Positions 52,061 to 60,550 of a DNA stretch of 64,000 bases are shown piece by piece (position 1 is the stretch's first letter; each line of letters opens with the position of its first letter). The stretch covers positions 1-64,000 of the forward strand of contig JAAVHP010000029.1 of the NCBI GenBank assembly GCA_014799665.1, in the 5' to 3' direction. Under the pieces are notes generated by a model. That model saw only the letters and a program-made list of their open reading frames with translations, did no database searches and was not told the origin of the DNA. The position numbers were made by a program, and so were the translations under genes. This DNA comes from Clostridiales bacterium (GTDB taxonomy: Bacteria > Bacillota > Clostridia > Christensenellales > Pumilibacteraceae).

Positions 52061-52324
52061 TTACTTGCGAAGCTCTAACTTAGCAACCAAGCTACGGTAG
52101 CGCTCGATATCGATCTCTTTGAGGTAGTTGAGCTGGCTACGGCGCGAGCCTACCATCTGCAAAAGACCGCGGCGCGAGTGATGATCCTTCGGATGCGTTT
52201 TGAGATGTTCCGTAAGGTGGTTGATGCGCCACGTAAGAAGCGCGATTTGAACCTCGGGCGAGCCCGTGTCGCCCTCGTGAGTTGCGTACTTGGCGATGAT
52301 TTCCGCCTTGACCTGTTTGTCCAT
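52061..52324 (-). CDS. rpsO: 30S ribosomal protein uS15
   Basis: An 87-residue S15 with the family block TGSPEVQIALLTWRINHLTEHLKTHPKDHHSRRGLL and a basic end. It binds 16S rRNA early in 30S assembly. Ribosome site GGAGG before the ATG at 52324. Read with pnp, which begins 83 bases downstream. Confidence 0.98.
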   Translation of the reverse strand: MDKQVKAEIIAKYATHEGDTGSPEVQIALLTWRINHLTEHLKTHPKDHHSRRGLLQMVGSRRSQLNYLKEIDIERYRSLVAKLELRK

Positions 52325-52434
52325 GTTTATCCTCCGACAAAAATTTATTCGCCTTTATCACAGTACCGCGTGGAGAGCGCGGCCCGAGAAAAAGGTACGA
52401 TAAGAGTATAGCATACCTTTTCTATGTTTGTCAA
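52325..52434 (-). promoter_or_regulatory. rpsO promoter and structured leader
   Basis: Minus strand TTGACA (complement of 52429-52434), 18-nt spacer, TATACT (complement of 52405-52410). The leader of about 75 nt has a CCGCG/CGCGG hairpin (about 52363-52383). This position suits autoregulation by S15, but the binding motif is not established. Confidence 0.7.
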
Positions 52435-52537
52435 ACGAAAATTAAAAGTTAAAAATTAAAAATTACGGTTAAATCGACCCGCCGCGTGGCGGTCGTTCCC
52501 TGCACCCTATCCCCTGTGCCCCGCACCCTGATTTTAA

Positions 52538-52566
52538 TTGACTTATCTATTACATTTTGTTATACT
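52538..52566 (+). promoter_or_regulatory. Promoter of the PTS EIIC-like gene
   Basis: TTGACT at 52538-52543, 17-nt spacer, TATACT at 52561-52566. Confidence 0.75.
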
Positions 52567-52597
52567 TCAATCAAATATATATTAAGGATAAAAAGCT

Positions 52598-53836
52598 ATG
52601 CTCGAAATCGTTGAAACCGATGAACAAGCCGAAACCGCCGAAGCTGTAGAAGCGGTTGAAACAGCGGACGGCACGACGGAGCAAGAAGCCCCTACTATTT
52701 CGCCACCTAAGCAAAAGCGAACAGCTAAAGAATTTATAAAATACTTTGCGAACAGGTATTTTATTCAGGCGTTTTCCGGAATGGCGCTCGGGCTGTTTTG
52801 CACGCTCATAATCGGCACGATCATCGGCGAGATCGGGTATCTTATCGGCAAAAACTGGTTCGGCAATCTTCTGTATTATATAGGCACTGTCGCCAAGATG
52901 ATCATGGGCGCGGGCATCGGCGTAGGCATTGCGCACAGTCTTAAAGCAAACAAACTGACGAGCTTTTCGGCGGCGGTCGCGGGCATGGTCGGCGCGAACA
53001 TAACCAATATATTTGCGTTATCAGGAATCCAAATTTACGGCGCGTCCGCCAACCCAACTATCGGTATAGGCGATCCCGTCGGCGCGTTCGTTGCGTCCGT
53101 CACGGCGATAGAGGTCACTCGCCACGTCGAGGGCAAAACGCCTATCGATATTATAGTAGTGCCGCTATGTGCGATAGTTACGGGCACGCTCGGCGCGATC
53201 GCGCTCGGCATACCGTTCGGCATACTTTTCGCACTGCTTGGAAAAGCCGTATCGCTCGCTATCGGCTGGGAGCCCGTTTCGTTCGGAATACTCGTTGCCG
53301 TCATCATGGGACTACTTCTCACCCTACCCACTTCGAGCGCGGCGTTCGGCGTAATGATATTCAGCTCGTCGCTCATAAACACGCCCGAGCTTACCGCTAA
53401 CGCGCAGATAGGCGCGGCGGCGGCGTGCGCGGGATGCTGTGCACACATGGTCGGGTTTGCCGTCGCGAGCTTTCGCGAAAACCGCTGGGCGGGGCTCGTA
53501 TCGCAGGGCATCGGCACGAGTATGCTGCAAATACCCAACCTCGGCAAAAACCCGCGAATACTCGTTCCCGCAGTCGTTGCGAGCGCGGTCGCGGGACCGC
53601 TTGCTTCGGCGGCATTCGGCATAATGTGCGACGCGACGGGCGCGGGCATGGGCACTGCGGGCTTGGTCGGCGTTATCAATACTTTCATAACTTCGCTGGA
53701 AAACGGTATGGCGTGGTGGTACGTGCTTATCGCCGTTCTCGTATGTTATATTATCGTTCCCGCCGCCGTTGCCTTGGGCGTATCGGAGCTTATGCGTAAG
53801 AAGAAATGGATAAAGCTCGGCGACATGAAAATCTAA
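52598..53836 (+). CDS. PfoR-like PTS EIIC-family membrane protein
   Basis: A 412-residue protein. An acidic N-terminal region of about 45 residues (ETDEQAETAEAVEAVETADG) is followed by about ten membrane helices of the PTS_EIIC_2 family: GANITNIFALSGIQIYGASANP, GDPVGAFVASVTAIEVTRHVEGKTPIDI, LPTSSAAFG. The relative PfoR of Clostridium perfringens was named as a regulator of perfringolysin and may be a sugar-permease component. No EIIA or EIIB gene is nearby, so it may not be a working phosphotransferase. Single gene with its own promoter. Confidence 0.85.
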   Translation: MLEIVETDEQAETAEAVEAVETADGTTEQEAPTISPPKQKRTAKEFIKYFANRYFIQAFSGMALGLFCTLIIGTIIGEIGYLIGKNWFGNLLYYIGTVAKMIMGAGIGVGIAHSLKANKLTSFSAAVAGMVGANITNIFALSGIQIYGASANPTIGIGDPVGAFVASVTAIEVTRHVEGKTPIDIIVVPLCAIVTGTLGAIALGIPFGILFALLGKAVSLAIGWEPVSFGILVAVIMGLLLTLPTSSAAFGVMIFSSSLINTPELTANAQIGAAAACAGCCAHMVGFAVASFRENRWAGLVSQGIGTSMLQIPNLGKNPRILVPAVVASAVAGPLASAAFGIMCDATGAGMGTAGLVGVINTFITSLENGMAWWYVLIAVLVCYIIVPAAVALGVSELMRKKKWIKLGDMKI

Positions 53837-53930
53837 TTATGAATTGTGAATTAGGAATTAGAAATTAAGGTTATATTAAATCACCGCGAAGCGGTCCTCA
53901 ATTCCTAATTACTAATTTCTAATTACAAAT
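53834..53930. repeat. AT-rich inverted-repeat element
   Basis: GAATTAGGAATTAGAAATTA pairs imperfectly with AATTCCTAATTACTAATTTC around ACCGC-GAA-GCGGT. The EIIC gene's TAA stop is part of the left end. The same GAATTAGGAATT arm recurs at 61704-61716. Confidence 0.65.
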
Positions 53931-53935
53931 TCTAT

Positions 53936-53964
53936 TTGCAATTTCTCGATAATTGTTGTACAAT
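53936..53964 (+). promoter_or_regulatory. argGH promoter
   Basis: TTGCAA at 53936-53941, 17-nt spacer, TACAAT at 53959-53964. No arginine-repressor box was confirmed. Confidence 0.7.
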
Positions 53965-54004
53965 ATATATTAATTAAAAACTCAATTCAAGGAGATAAAA
54001 TATC

Positions 54005-55222
54005 ATGGCAAAAATGAAAGTTGTTTTGGCGTACTCGGGCGGTCTTGACACGACCATAATCATACCGTGGCTCAAAGAGAACTACGACTGCGAAGTTATC
54101 GCGGTAGCCGCGGACGTCGGTCAGGGCGAGGAGCTCGCTCCGCTCAACGAGAAAGCGATCAAGAGCGGCGCGTCCAAAATCTACATAGAGGACCTTACCG
54201 ACGAGTTTGTCACCGACTGCATCTTCCCCACCATCAAGGCGGGCGCGGTATACGAGGGCAAGTACCTTCTCGGCACGTCGTTCGCGCGCCCCGTTATCGC
54301 CAAGCGTTTGGTCGAGATCGCCAAGAAGGAAAAGGCTGACGCCATTTGCCACGGCTGCACCGGCAAAGGCAACGATCAAGTGCGCTTCGAGCTGTCCATC
54401 AAGGCGCTCGCGCCCGACATGAAGATAATCGCGCCCTGGCGTATATGGGATATCAAGTCGCGCGACGAGGAGATCGATTATGCGGTCAAGCGCGGACTGG
54501 ACGTTCCCGTCTCCAAAAAGCACAACTATTCCATGGACCGCAATCTTTGGCACCTCTCGCATGAGGGCAGCGATCTCGAAGATCCCGCCAACGAGCCCAA
54601 GGATGAAATGCTGCTCATAAGCAAGCCCATTAAGGACACCCCCGACACCGCCGAATACGTAACCATCGACTGGGTCAAGGGCATTCCCACCGCCGTCAAC
54701 GGCAAAAAGCTCGCGCCCGTCAAGCTTATAGAAGTTCTCAACGAGATCGGCTCGCGCCACGGCGTTGGCGTCGATGACATGGTCGAAAACCGTCTAGTCG
54801 GCATGAAGTCGCGCGGCGTGTATGAGAACCCCGCGGGCTCTATACTTTACGCAGCGCACAAGAACCTCGAAGAGATCACGCTCGACCGCGACACCGCGCA
54901 TTTCAAAGAGCATATCGCGCTTAAATTCGCCGAACTCGTTTACGACGGCAAGTGGTATACCCCGCTCCGCGAAGCAATGTCCGCGTTCGTCGACAGCACG
55001 CAGGAATACGTTACCGGCACGACCAAGCTCAAACTGTTCAAGGGCAAGATCACGCCTGCGGGCATGACCTCACCGTACTCGCTGTACGACGAGGATATCG
55101 CGACCTTCGGCGCAGACGAAGTTTACGATCAAAAGGATTCGGCTGGCTTTATCAACCTTTTCGGCTTGCCGCTTAAAGTCAGAGCCAAAATGCTCGAAAA
55201 GAACAAGACCAACAAGAAATAA
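54005..55222 (+). CDS. argG: Argininosuccinate synthase
   Basis: A 405-residue enzyme joining citrulline and aspartate with ATP. N-type PP-loop LAYSGGLDTTIIIPWL, citrulline/aspartate-binding CHGCTGKGNDQVRFE and the block YSMDRNLWHLSHEGSDLEDP are intact. Length is normal. Ribosome site AAGGAG. It forms a two-gene arginine operon with argH 13 bases downstream. Confidence 0.98.
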   Translation: MAKMKVVLAYSGGLDTTIIIPWLKENYDCEVIAVAADVGQGEELAPLNEKAIKSGASKIYIEDLTDEFVTDCIFPTIKAGAVYEGKYLLGTSFARPVIAKRLVEIAKKEKADAICHGCTGKGNDQVRFELSIKALAPDMKIIAPWRIWDIKSRDEEIDYAVKRGLDVPVSKKHNYSMDRNLWHLSHEGSDLEDPANEPKDEMLLISKPIKDTPDTAEYVTIDWVKGIPTAVNGKKLAPVKLIEVLNEIGSRHGVGVDDMVENRLVGMKSRGVYENPAGSILYAAHKNLEEITLDRDTAHFKEHIALKFAELVYDGKWYTPLREAMSAFVDSTQEYVTGTTKLKLFKGKITPAGMTSPYSLYDEDIATFGADEVYDQKDSAGFINLFGLPLKVRAKMLEKNKTNKK

Positions 55223-55235
55223 TTAGGGATCTATC

Positions 55236-56609
55236 ATGAAACTATGGTCCGGAAGGTTCACCGCCGAACTTAACGAAATAGCCGAGCTTTTCAACGACTC
55301 GCTGCCGTTCGACCGCACTATGTACCGTCAGGATATAAGCGGCTCGATAGCGCATTGCACCATGCTCGCCCACTGCGGCATAATCGCGCAAAGCGAAGCG
55401 GATAAAATAGTCGCCGCGCTCGAACAAATTCTTAAAGATATCGAGGGCGGCAAGCTCGAAGTAGCAAACGCCGAGGATATTCACTCTTTCGTCGAGAACG
55501 AGCTGGTTTCGCGCGTCGGCGACGTCGGCAAAAAGCTACACACTGCGCGCAGTCGCAACGACCAGGTCGCGACCGATCTGAGGCTGTACGTACGCGACGC
55601 GATAGACCGCACGACGGGGCTTTTAAAGTCGCTCGTTCTTTCGCTTATCAATAAAGCGGAAGCCGAGAAAACGACCGCCATGCCCGCGTACACGCATATG
55701 CAAAAGGCCCAACCGACAACGCTCGGACATTACCTGCTCGCCTACGCCAATATGTTCCTGCGCGATATAGAGCGGTTCAAGGACTGCCGCAAGCGCGTGA
55801 ACCTCTGCCCGCTCGGCAGCGGCGCGTGCGCGTCGACGACCTTCCCTATCGACCGCGAATACACGGCTGAGCTACTCGGGTTCGACGGCATTACTCAAAA
55901 CTCGCTCGACGGCGTGAGCGACCGAGATTTCGTTATAGAATATCTGTCGTGCGCGGCACAAGCGATGCTTCACCTCTCGCGCATAAACGAGGAGTTCGTG
56001 TACTGGTCGGGCGAGGAGTTCGGCTACCTTTCTCTTCCCGACGAGTACAGCACAGGCTCGTCCATCATGCCGCAAAAGAAGAACCCCGACGTAAACGAGC
56101 TTCTTCGCGGCAAGAGCGGGCGCGTGGTCGGCGATCTAGTCGCCATGCTCACCGTAATGAAGGGCTTACCGCTCGCCTACAACAAGGATATGCAAGAGGA
56201 CAAAGAGCCGGTGTTCGACGCCGACGACACCCTCGAAATCTCCTTAAAGGTATTTACCGCGTTCGTCGATAAGGTCACGTTCAACCGCGAACGGCTCGAA
56301 AGCGCGGCGGCTGGCGGACACTCGTGCGCTACCGAATGCGCCGACTATCTCGCGAGCAAAGGACTCCCCTTCCGCTCGGCGCACGAAGTCACGGGCAAGC
56401 TCGTACTGTACTGCGTAAACAGCGGCAAAACGCTCCAATCGCTTACGCTCGACGAATACCGTTCGTTCAGCGAGCTGTTCGACGAGGGCATACTCGCCGC
56501 CGTTCAGCCCAAGAGCGCGATCGCGCGGAGAAAAGCATTAGGCGGCTGCGCAGCCGAAGAACTCGACAGACAGATCAAAACGCTCAAAAGCGCAGTGAAC
56601 AAGCTGTAA
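55236..56609 (+). CDS. argH: Argininosuccinate lyase
   Basis: A 457-residue fumarase/aspartase-superfamily enzyme that splits argininosuccinate into arginine and fumarate. The mobile signature loop is GSSIMPQKKNPDVNELLRGK; also LHTARSRNDQVATDLRL and the catalytic TH pair in PAYTHMQKAQPTTLGHYL. Length is standard. Its stop lies 3 bases from the stop of the convergent Spo0A-C-like gene, with no terminator between. Confidence 0.98.
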   Translation: MKLWSGRFTAELNEIAELFNDSLPFDRTMYRQDISGSIAHCTMLAHCGIIAQSEADKIVAALEQILKDIEGGKLEVANAEDIHSFVENELVSRVGDVGKKLHTARSRNDQVATDLRLYVRDAIDRTTGLLKSLVLSLINKAEAEKTTAMPAYTHMQKAQPTTLGHYLLAYANMFLRDIERFKDCRKRVNLCPLGSGACASTTFPIDREYTAELLGFDGITQNSLDGVSDRDFVIEYLSCAAQAMLHLSRINEEFVYWSGEEFGYLSLPDEYSTGSSIMPQKKNPDVNELLRGKSGRVVGDLVAMLTVMKGLPLAYNKDMQEDKEPVFDADDTLEISLKVFTAFVDKVTFNRERLESAAAGGHSCATECADYLASKGLPFRSAHEVTGKLVLYCVNSGKTLQSLTLDEYRSFSELFDEGILAAVQPKSAIARRKALGGCAAEELDRQIKTLKSAVNKL

Positions 56610-56612
56610 CGT

Positions 56613-56942
56613 CTACTTGCTGTAACTGTCGCTTTGGAGCGATACGTAGTTAGAAAACATAGACACTATTTCCTTATTGCCCGTATCGACGAAATCGATA
56701 CCGAATAACCTACCGATAGCAGAACTTGCGTCAGAGCTTTCACAGAGCCGACGCAAGTTTTTCTCTACCGAGCTTTTGGTACAATTAAAGTCGTCGGCAA
56801 TACGCTCATATAAGCTTTCGATAGTCGCCGACGGATCATCCGAATAAAGCTCTACGCACCTGCGGAACTGCTCGAAACCTTTAAGAGAGGTGCGAAACCC
56901 TGTTTGAACCATAGTTTTTACAATAAAGTCGTGTCTTTTCAT
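56613..56942 (-). CDS. Stand-alone Spo0A C-terminal-like DNA-binding protein
   Basis: A 110-residue protein resembling only the effector domain of Spo0A. TMVQTGFRTSLKGFEQFRRCVELYSDDP corresponds to the Spo0A 'LGVPAHIKGYxYLREAI' region. LYERIADDFNCTKSSVEKNLRRLCE corresponds to the recognition helix region 'LYPxIAKKFNTTxSRVERAIRHAIE'. The receiver domain is absent. The start at 56942 is set by GGAGGTTAT before the ATG; a 20-residue longer frame lacks such a site. It may be an auxiliary sporulation regulator or a minimal member used for another switch. Confidence 0.72.
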   Translation of the reverse strand: MKRHDFIVKTMVQTGFRTSLKGFEQFRRCVELYSDDPSATIESLYERIADDFNCTKSSVEKNLRRLCESSDASSAIGRLFGIDFVDTGNKEIVSMFSNYVSLQSDSYSK

Positions 56943-57151
56943 ATAACCTCCAATGCCCCGACACAACCTCGGGCGAAATAAACAAAAGAGATGTATCCCC
57001 ATTAAATATCAAAAATCGTCAAAAGTCAAGAGATTTTATATGGGAATTTTTGTAGCTTTTTGTGGTATTTTGTAGTCACAATATACTGTTGTTTTTCGAT
57101 AAAACCGAGCAATATATATTGTGGTGTAATAATCGCCCGCAATAATTTTTG
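56943..57151. other. AT-rich upstream region of the Spo0A-C-like gene
   Basis: On the minus strand TTGACT, 17 nt and TTTAAT give a plausible promoter (about 57003-57031). It overlaps TGACGAT, which fits six of seven bases of the TGNCGAA 0A box. A CACAATATA/TATATTGTG inverted pair lies at about 57077-57123. No gene is seen. Confidence 0.45.
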
Positions 57152-57189
57152 CAAAAGAAAAGCGGCGTCATGATTTCAGATGACACCGC
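57152..57189 (-). terminator. rpsU terminator
   Basis: GCGG-GTCAT (57162-57171) pairs with ATGAC-CCGC (57180-57189), followed on the minus strand by TTTTCTTTTGC. A second small hairpin, CTACGG/CCGTAG, is at 57195-57212. Confidence 0.8.
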
Positions 57190-57245
57190 GAAAATAATTT
57201 TAGGCTACGGACCAAACCGTAGTAAAATTCATTTTACATGGGTTA

Positions 57246-57403
57246 GAACTGCTGATTAAGTGACGCGAGCAAGATTGCGTTAGCGATTTTCGCGATACGA
57301 AAGATATATGGTGGGTTCGTAGCGGCGCTACGTGCCCGACATATATCTACACGCAGCGCGGAAATCGATAGCAAGATTGCCGCACGAACTTAATCGGAAG
57401 TTC
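57246..57403. repeat. 158-bp long-hairpin element after rpsU
   Basis: Outer arms GAACT-CTGATTAAGT (57246-57261) and ACTTAATCGG-AGTTC (57388-57403). Inner AGATATAT (57302-57309)/ATATATCT (57341-57348) and tip GTAGC-GGC-GCTAC. It is similar in design to copies A-D but not in sequence. It lies 4 bases beyond the rpsU stop. Confidence 0.75.
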
Positions 57404-57407
57404 CGCA

Positions 57408-57581
57408 TTAACGGAAGCGCTTACGAGCGGCTTCTTCCTTTTTCTTACGCTTAACGGAGGGCTTTTCGTAGTATTCCTTTTTGCGCATATCGCCAAGGAT
57501 ATTATCCTTTTGGCACTTACGTTTAAAACGTTTGAGCGCGCTGTCGAGCGATTCGTTTTCTCCGACGCGGATAACTGCCAT
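57408..57581 (-). CDS. rpsU: 30S ribosomal protein bS21
   Basis: A 57-residue protein translated from the minus strand: MAVIRVGENESLDSALKRF, then KRKCQKDNILGDMRKKEYYE, KPSVKRKKKEEAARKRF and a final Arg. This is the full bS21 pattern (V-x-ENESL-x-A-LKRFK, R-K-x-E-Y-Y-E-KPS-KRKKK). It aids mRNA pairing with the anti-SD end of 16S rRNA. Ribosome site GGAGGTGTGAAT before ATG 57581. Monocistronic, ended by the hairpins downstream. Confidence 0.96.
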   Translation of the reverse strand: MAVIRVGENESLDSALKRFKRKCQKDNILGDMRKKEYYEKPSVKRKKKEEAARKRFR

Positions 57582-57688
57582 ATTCACACCTCCTTCGTTC
57601 CTCGAACTCAGATTTGCTTAATTCAGCTTAGTTATTATAATACTTTTTATCTATCTTGTCAAGCTTTTTGCAAAAGTATTCGATAAAA

Positions 57689-59269
57689 TCATTCGTAGTT
57701 TTCGGGAAGGTATGCGTACTCTATGCCAAGCGCGCCGTCATATTCCATCACTACTACGCTATCCCCCGCTTCGTACAGTTGATACGTTTTTTTCGCCACG
57801 CTCACGTCCTTGCTTTTGCCGTCATACTCGATCGTCAAATAGTAATCGGTTTTATCGCCGCTTCCCGAAACACGCTTATCCGTAACGGCACAGGAAACCT
57901 TTTGCGGCTCTCCGAAGTCAAAAGCCAAATTGATTTTATAAACCGCGCAAGCGCTGAAAACCGCAATGGCTATTGCTACGTACGCTATTATCCACTTGTT
58001 TTTTCTGTACTCCTTGCCGAATATAAAATAAATACCGAGAAGCATGACAAACGGAATAAGCGAGTACAAAAACAAGCTTAAATAGTCACAGTCTAACAGA
58101 TTACTACCAACAATCAAGCATTTTGACGCAAATATCATGGGATATAAAAATGCGGGCAACAAATAAGAAATTTTACCTCGCTGTATCGGCGCACCTTTTC
58201 CAAAATCGTTTAACGTAACATAGTTTGGAAATATCAACTGCACGACAATAGGCTCTATCGTTACAAGCACGCAAATAACGGTAAAATACGGGTCGGTCGC
58301 CGTCGTATTAAAAAAGAAATAGACGCTTAAAAACGCCGAAACAAATATACCGAAAACGAGCGAGAATATACTTAATCTATGCAGTACCGTAAGCCCGTTT
58401 TCAGGGATAGCGGACGGGTCGTCGTCCTCGTCGGCGCGCGCTTTTTTTTCTTTTATTTCTATGCCGTCGAAAAAGCCTTCGAGCAACTCGCGTTCCATAA
58501 AATTATGTAGATTGTATTTTTTCTTCTTTCCGCTTTTGAGCCCGATTGTAATCGTACCGAAAACAGGTAAATACCCGATATAACTATTGGCATTTATTTT
58601 CGCTTTTACGCTGTCAATATCATCGTATGGAACCGTAAAGTCATTCTTATTCGCATAAGAGTAATAATGATCGAAATCATATATAAATTTATCAAAAGTC
58701 AGCTTTAACAATTCGCTTCCGACTACGTGGAAGTAGTAGCCTTTTTCGGTTTTAATGACCTGATATATCTTACCGTTGCGTCCGTCGAGAAAAATTGATT
58801 TTTCACCGTACGCTATTTTTTGCTTGATCTCCGCGTCTTCTTCAAAAGCTTTTTGAAACTGCTCAACCAGCTTCTGCCGCTTACTTTCATTTTTTATGCC
58901 GAAAAGATACTCTTTTCGTTGTTTATAGCTTGCTATGCAAAACACAGAACCTATCCCAAAAACTATAAAAGCCAAAACGACGATCGCAATGTCTGCTTCC
59001 GCTAAATTAACGAAGAAAATCAAAACGGCGTACACGAAAAACAAACAGAAAAACATCAACGACAATCGTTTATCAAAGAAAATCAAAAACAGCGATGAGG
59101 CGCACAACACAATACCAAACGACAGGAACGCTCGCGAAACTACTCCGATCGCCGAAATCTCGTTGAGCGTTCCCTCTTCGTTATATCCGGCGCATATTGC
59201 TATTACCGCTATCGATAAGGCAAGCCCGATTATCGCTATTATCGTTTTCCGCTTATTGAAGTCAAACAT
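57689..59269 (-). CDS. Large polytopic membrane protein, function unknown
   Basis: A 526-residue protein. Four membrane helices at about residues 8-115, a cytosolic stretch (about 125-285) with beta-rich sequence (KSIFLDGRNGKIYQVIKTEKGYYFHVV and the basic GLKSGKKKKYNLHNFMERELLEGFF) that could be a PH-like domain, six or so further helices at about 300-455, then a C-terminal extracytoplasmic domain resembling DUF3592 (KVSCAVTDKRVSGSGDKTDYYLTIEYDGKSKDVSV). No family is firmly recognised. TATAAT ends 6 bases before the ATG, so the mRNA appears leaderless. Confidence 0.75.
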   Translation of the reverse strand: MFDFNKRKTIIAIIGLALSIAVIAICAGYNEEGTLNEISAIGVVSRAFLSFGIVLCASSLFLIFFDKRLSLMFFCLFFVYAVLIFFVNLAEADIAIVVLAFIVFGIGSVFCIASYKQRKEYLFGIKNESKRQKLVEQFQKAFEEDAEIKQKIAYGEKSIFLDGRNGKIYQVIKTEKGYYFHVVGSELLKLTFDKFIYDFDHYYSYANKNDFTVPYDDIDSVKAKINANSYIGYLPVFGTITIGLKSGKKKKYNLHNFMERELLEGFFDGIEIKEKKARADEDDDPSAIPENGLTVLHRLSIFSLVFGIFVSAFLSVYFFFNTTATDPYFTVICVLVTIEPIVVQLIFPNYVTLNDFGKGAPIQRGKISYLLPAFLYPMIFASKCLIVGSNLLDCDYLSLFLYSLIPFVMLLGIYFIFGKEYRKNKWIIAYVAIAIAVFSACAVYKINLAFDFGEPQKVSCAVTDKRVSGSGDKTDYYLTIEYDGKSKDVSVAKKTYQLYEAGDSVVVMEYDGALGIEYAYLPENYE

Positions 59270-59275
59270 ATTTTA

Positions 59276-59304
59276 ATTATAGCATAGCCATACTCGTAAA
59301 TCAA
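59276..59304 (-). promoter_or_regulatory. Promoter giving a leaderless mRNA
   Basis: Minus strand TTGATT (complement of 59299-59304), 17-nt spacer, TATAAT (complement of 59276-59281), ATG six bases further on at 59269. Confidence 0.75.
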
Positions 59305-59344
59305 GCGCAAAACGAAATTTAACGAATAGTATTATTTTTGCCTA

Positions 59345-60550
59345 CTACTTTATCGTAACGTCTATATTGAACTCTACGCTAACGCCGTAAAAATTATATT
59401 CCGTTTCGTAATAATCGGGCGCTTTGCGGTAGAACTCCCTGCCGATAAACAGCGGGTCACAGCCGACGGCGCGCGAGTCGACGTACGCCTTATTCAGCTC
59501 GGTCTTTATGCTTTCCGCGAACGCAGAAGTGATCGCCTGCTCAATATCGCCGCCCATCGCCGTCAGCGTATTGAACTTATCGCCGTTCGGCTCGATTACC
59601 GCTTTGACCTCGACGGTCGCGATGTTATGCTCTTTGTCGATCTTAACGCATACGTGCTTTTTCAGCAGTCGCGCCGAAACGTCCTCGACTGTTTTTCCGC
59701 CGTACTCCACGTCGGCAACGAGCAAGCCTTTTTCTATGGGCGCGCTCACCCACGCCACGCCGCGCGCCGCTTCCTTGTCCAAAACAGCCACGCGTTCGTT
59801 ATTCGAATACACGGCGAGCTTTTCTACCTTCATGCCTGTTTGCTTGCTCTCACCGCCGCCTTCGCTTCCGCCGCCTTTCTCGCCTTCGCCGCCGCTGCTC
59901 TCTTGCTGTCCGCCGCTTCCGCCGCCCTGACTTCCGCCGCCCGAACCGCTTTCACCCTCGCCTTCCTCTAACATTTCGACGACGGGCAAGAACGCGGTAT
60001 GCGACGCGCCGTTAAGGTCCGATAAAAAGCTTAATAGCGTGTTCGTCGCAACGTGCGCTTTCTTAACGCCGTACGCAATAAAATCGGCGTCGGTCGCACC
60101 CGTTTTCTTCATGAACTCGGTAACGTCGGACACAAAGTCCTTGGCTTCCTTTTCCGCCGCGGTCATATACACGTCGGCGGTGACGTCGGTCGCCGTCATG
60201 AGCGCGGACAGCATTTCGGGCGTAGCTTTCTCGCCAACCACTACCATAGAGCAATGCCCGAGCTCCGCTCTGCGCCCGAGCGCGGTACTCAACGCTTCCA
60301 CCGCAAGCGTAAGGCTGTCGCCCGTCACCGTTACGGTGTCCTTGCTCGCGCCGTCCTTTTGCTCGGTTGGCATAATGTACTGCGCGGTGACCGACACACC
60401 GTCGTCGCCGCCGTCGATACCGAGCATCTCCACGATCACGCGGCTGTTCACCTCTTTGCTCCGCGTCGCCGTCGACGGCATGAACGCTATAAAGAACGCA
60501 AACGCGAACAGAAGAATTTTATAAATCAGTAGCTTCTTTTGTCCTTTCAT
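59345..60550 (-). CDS. gerAC: Ger(x)C-family spore germination protein, atypical N-terminus
   Basis: A 401-residue GerAC-type subunit of a germinant receptor. N-terminal GerC domain (VIVEMLGIDGGDDGVSVTAQYIMP, LGRRAELGHCSMVVVGE) and C-terminal domain (AVEVKAVIEPNG and the C-terminal GREFYRKAPDYY). Normal GerC proteins are lipoproteins with a Cys at the cleavage site; here the N-terminal hydrophobic helix (about 8-24) has no Cys, so a lipid anchor is unlikely. A Gly/Ser/Glu-rich linker at about 198-238 (GESGSGGGSQGGGSGGQQ) is also unusual. Its ATG overlaps the gerAB stop by 4 bases. Confidence 0.9.
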   Translation of the reverse strand: MKGQKKLLIYKILLFAFAFFIAFMPSTATRSKEVNSRVIVEMLGIDGGDDGVSVTAQYIMPTEQKDGASKDTVTVTGDSLTLAVEALSTALGRRAELGHCSMVVVGEKATPEMLSALMTATDVTADVYMTAAEKEAKDFVSDVTEFMKKTGATDADFIAYGVKKAHVATNTLLSFLSDLNGASHTAFLPVVEMLEEGEGESGSGGGSQGGGSGGQQESSGGEGEKGGGSEGGGESKQTGMKVEKLAVYSNNERVAVLDKEAARGVAWVSAPIEKGLLVADVEYGGKTVEDVSARLLKKHVCVKIDKEHNIATVEVKAVIEPNGDKFNTLTAMGGDIEQAITSAFAESIKTELNKAYVDSRAVGCDPLFIGREFYRKAPDYYETEYNFYGVSVEFNIDVTIK

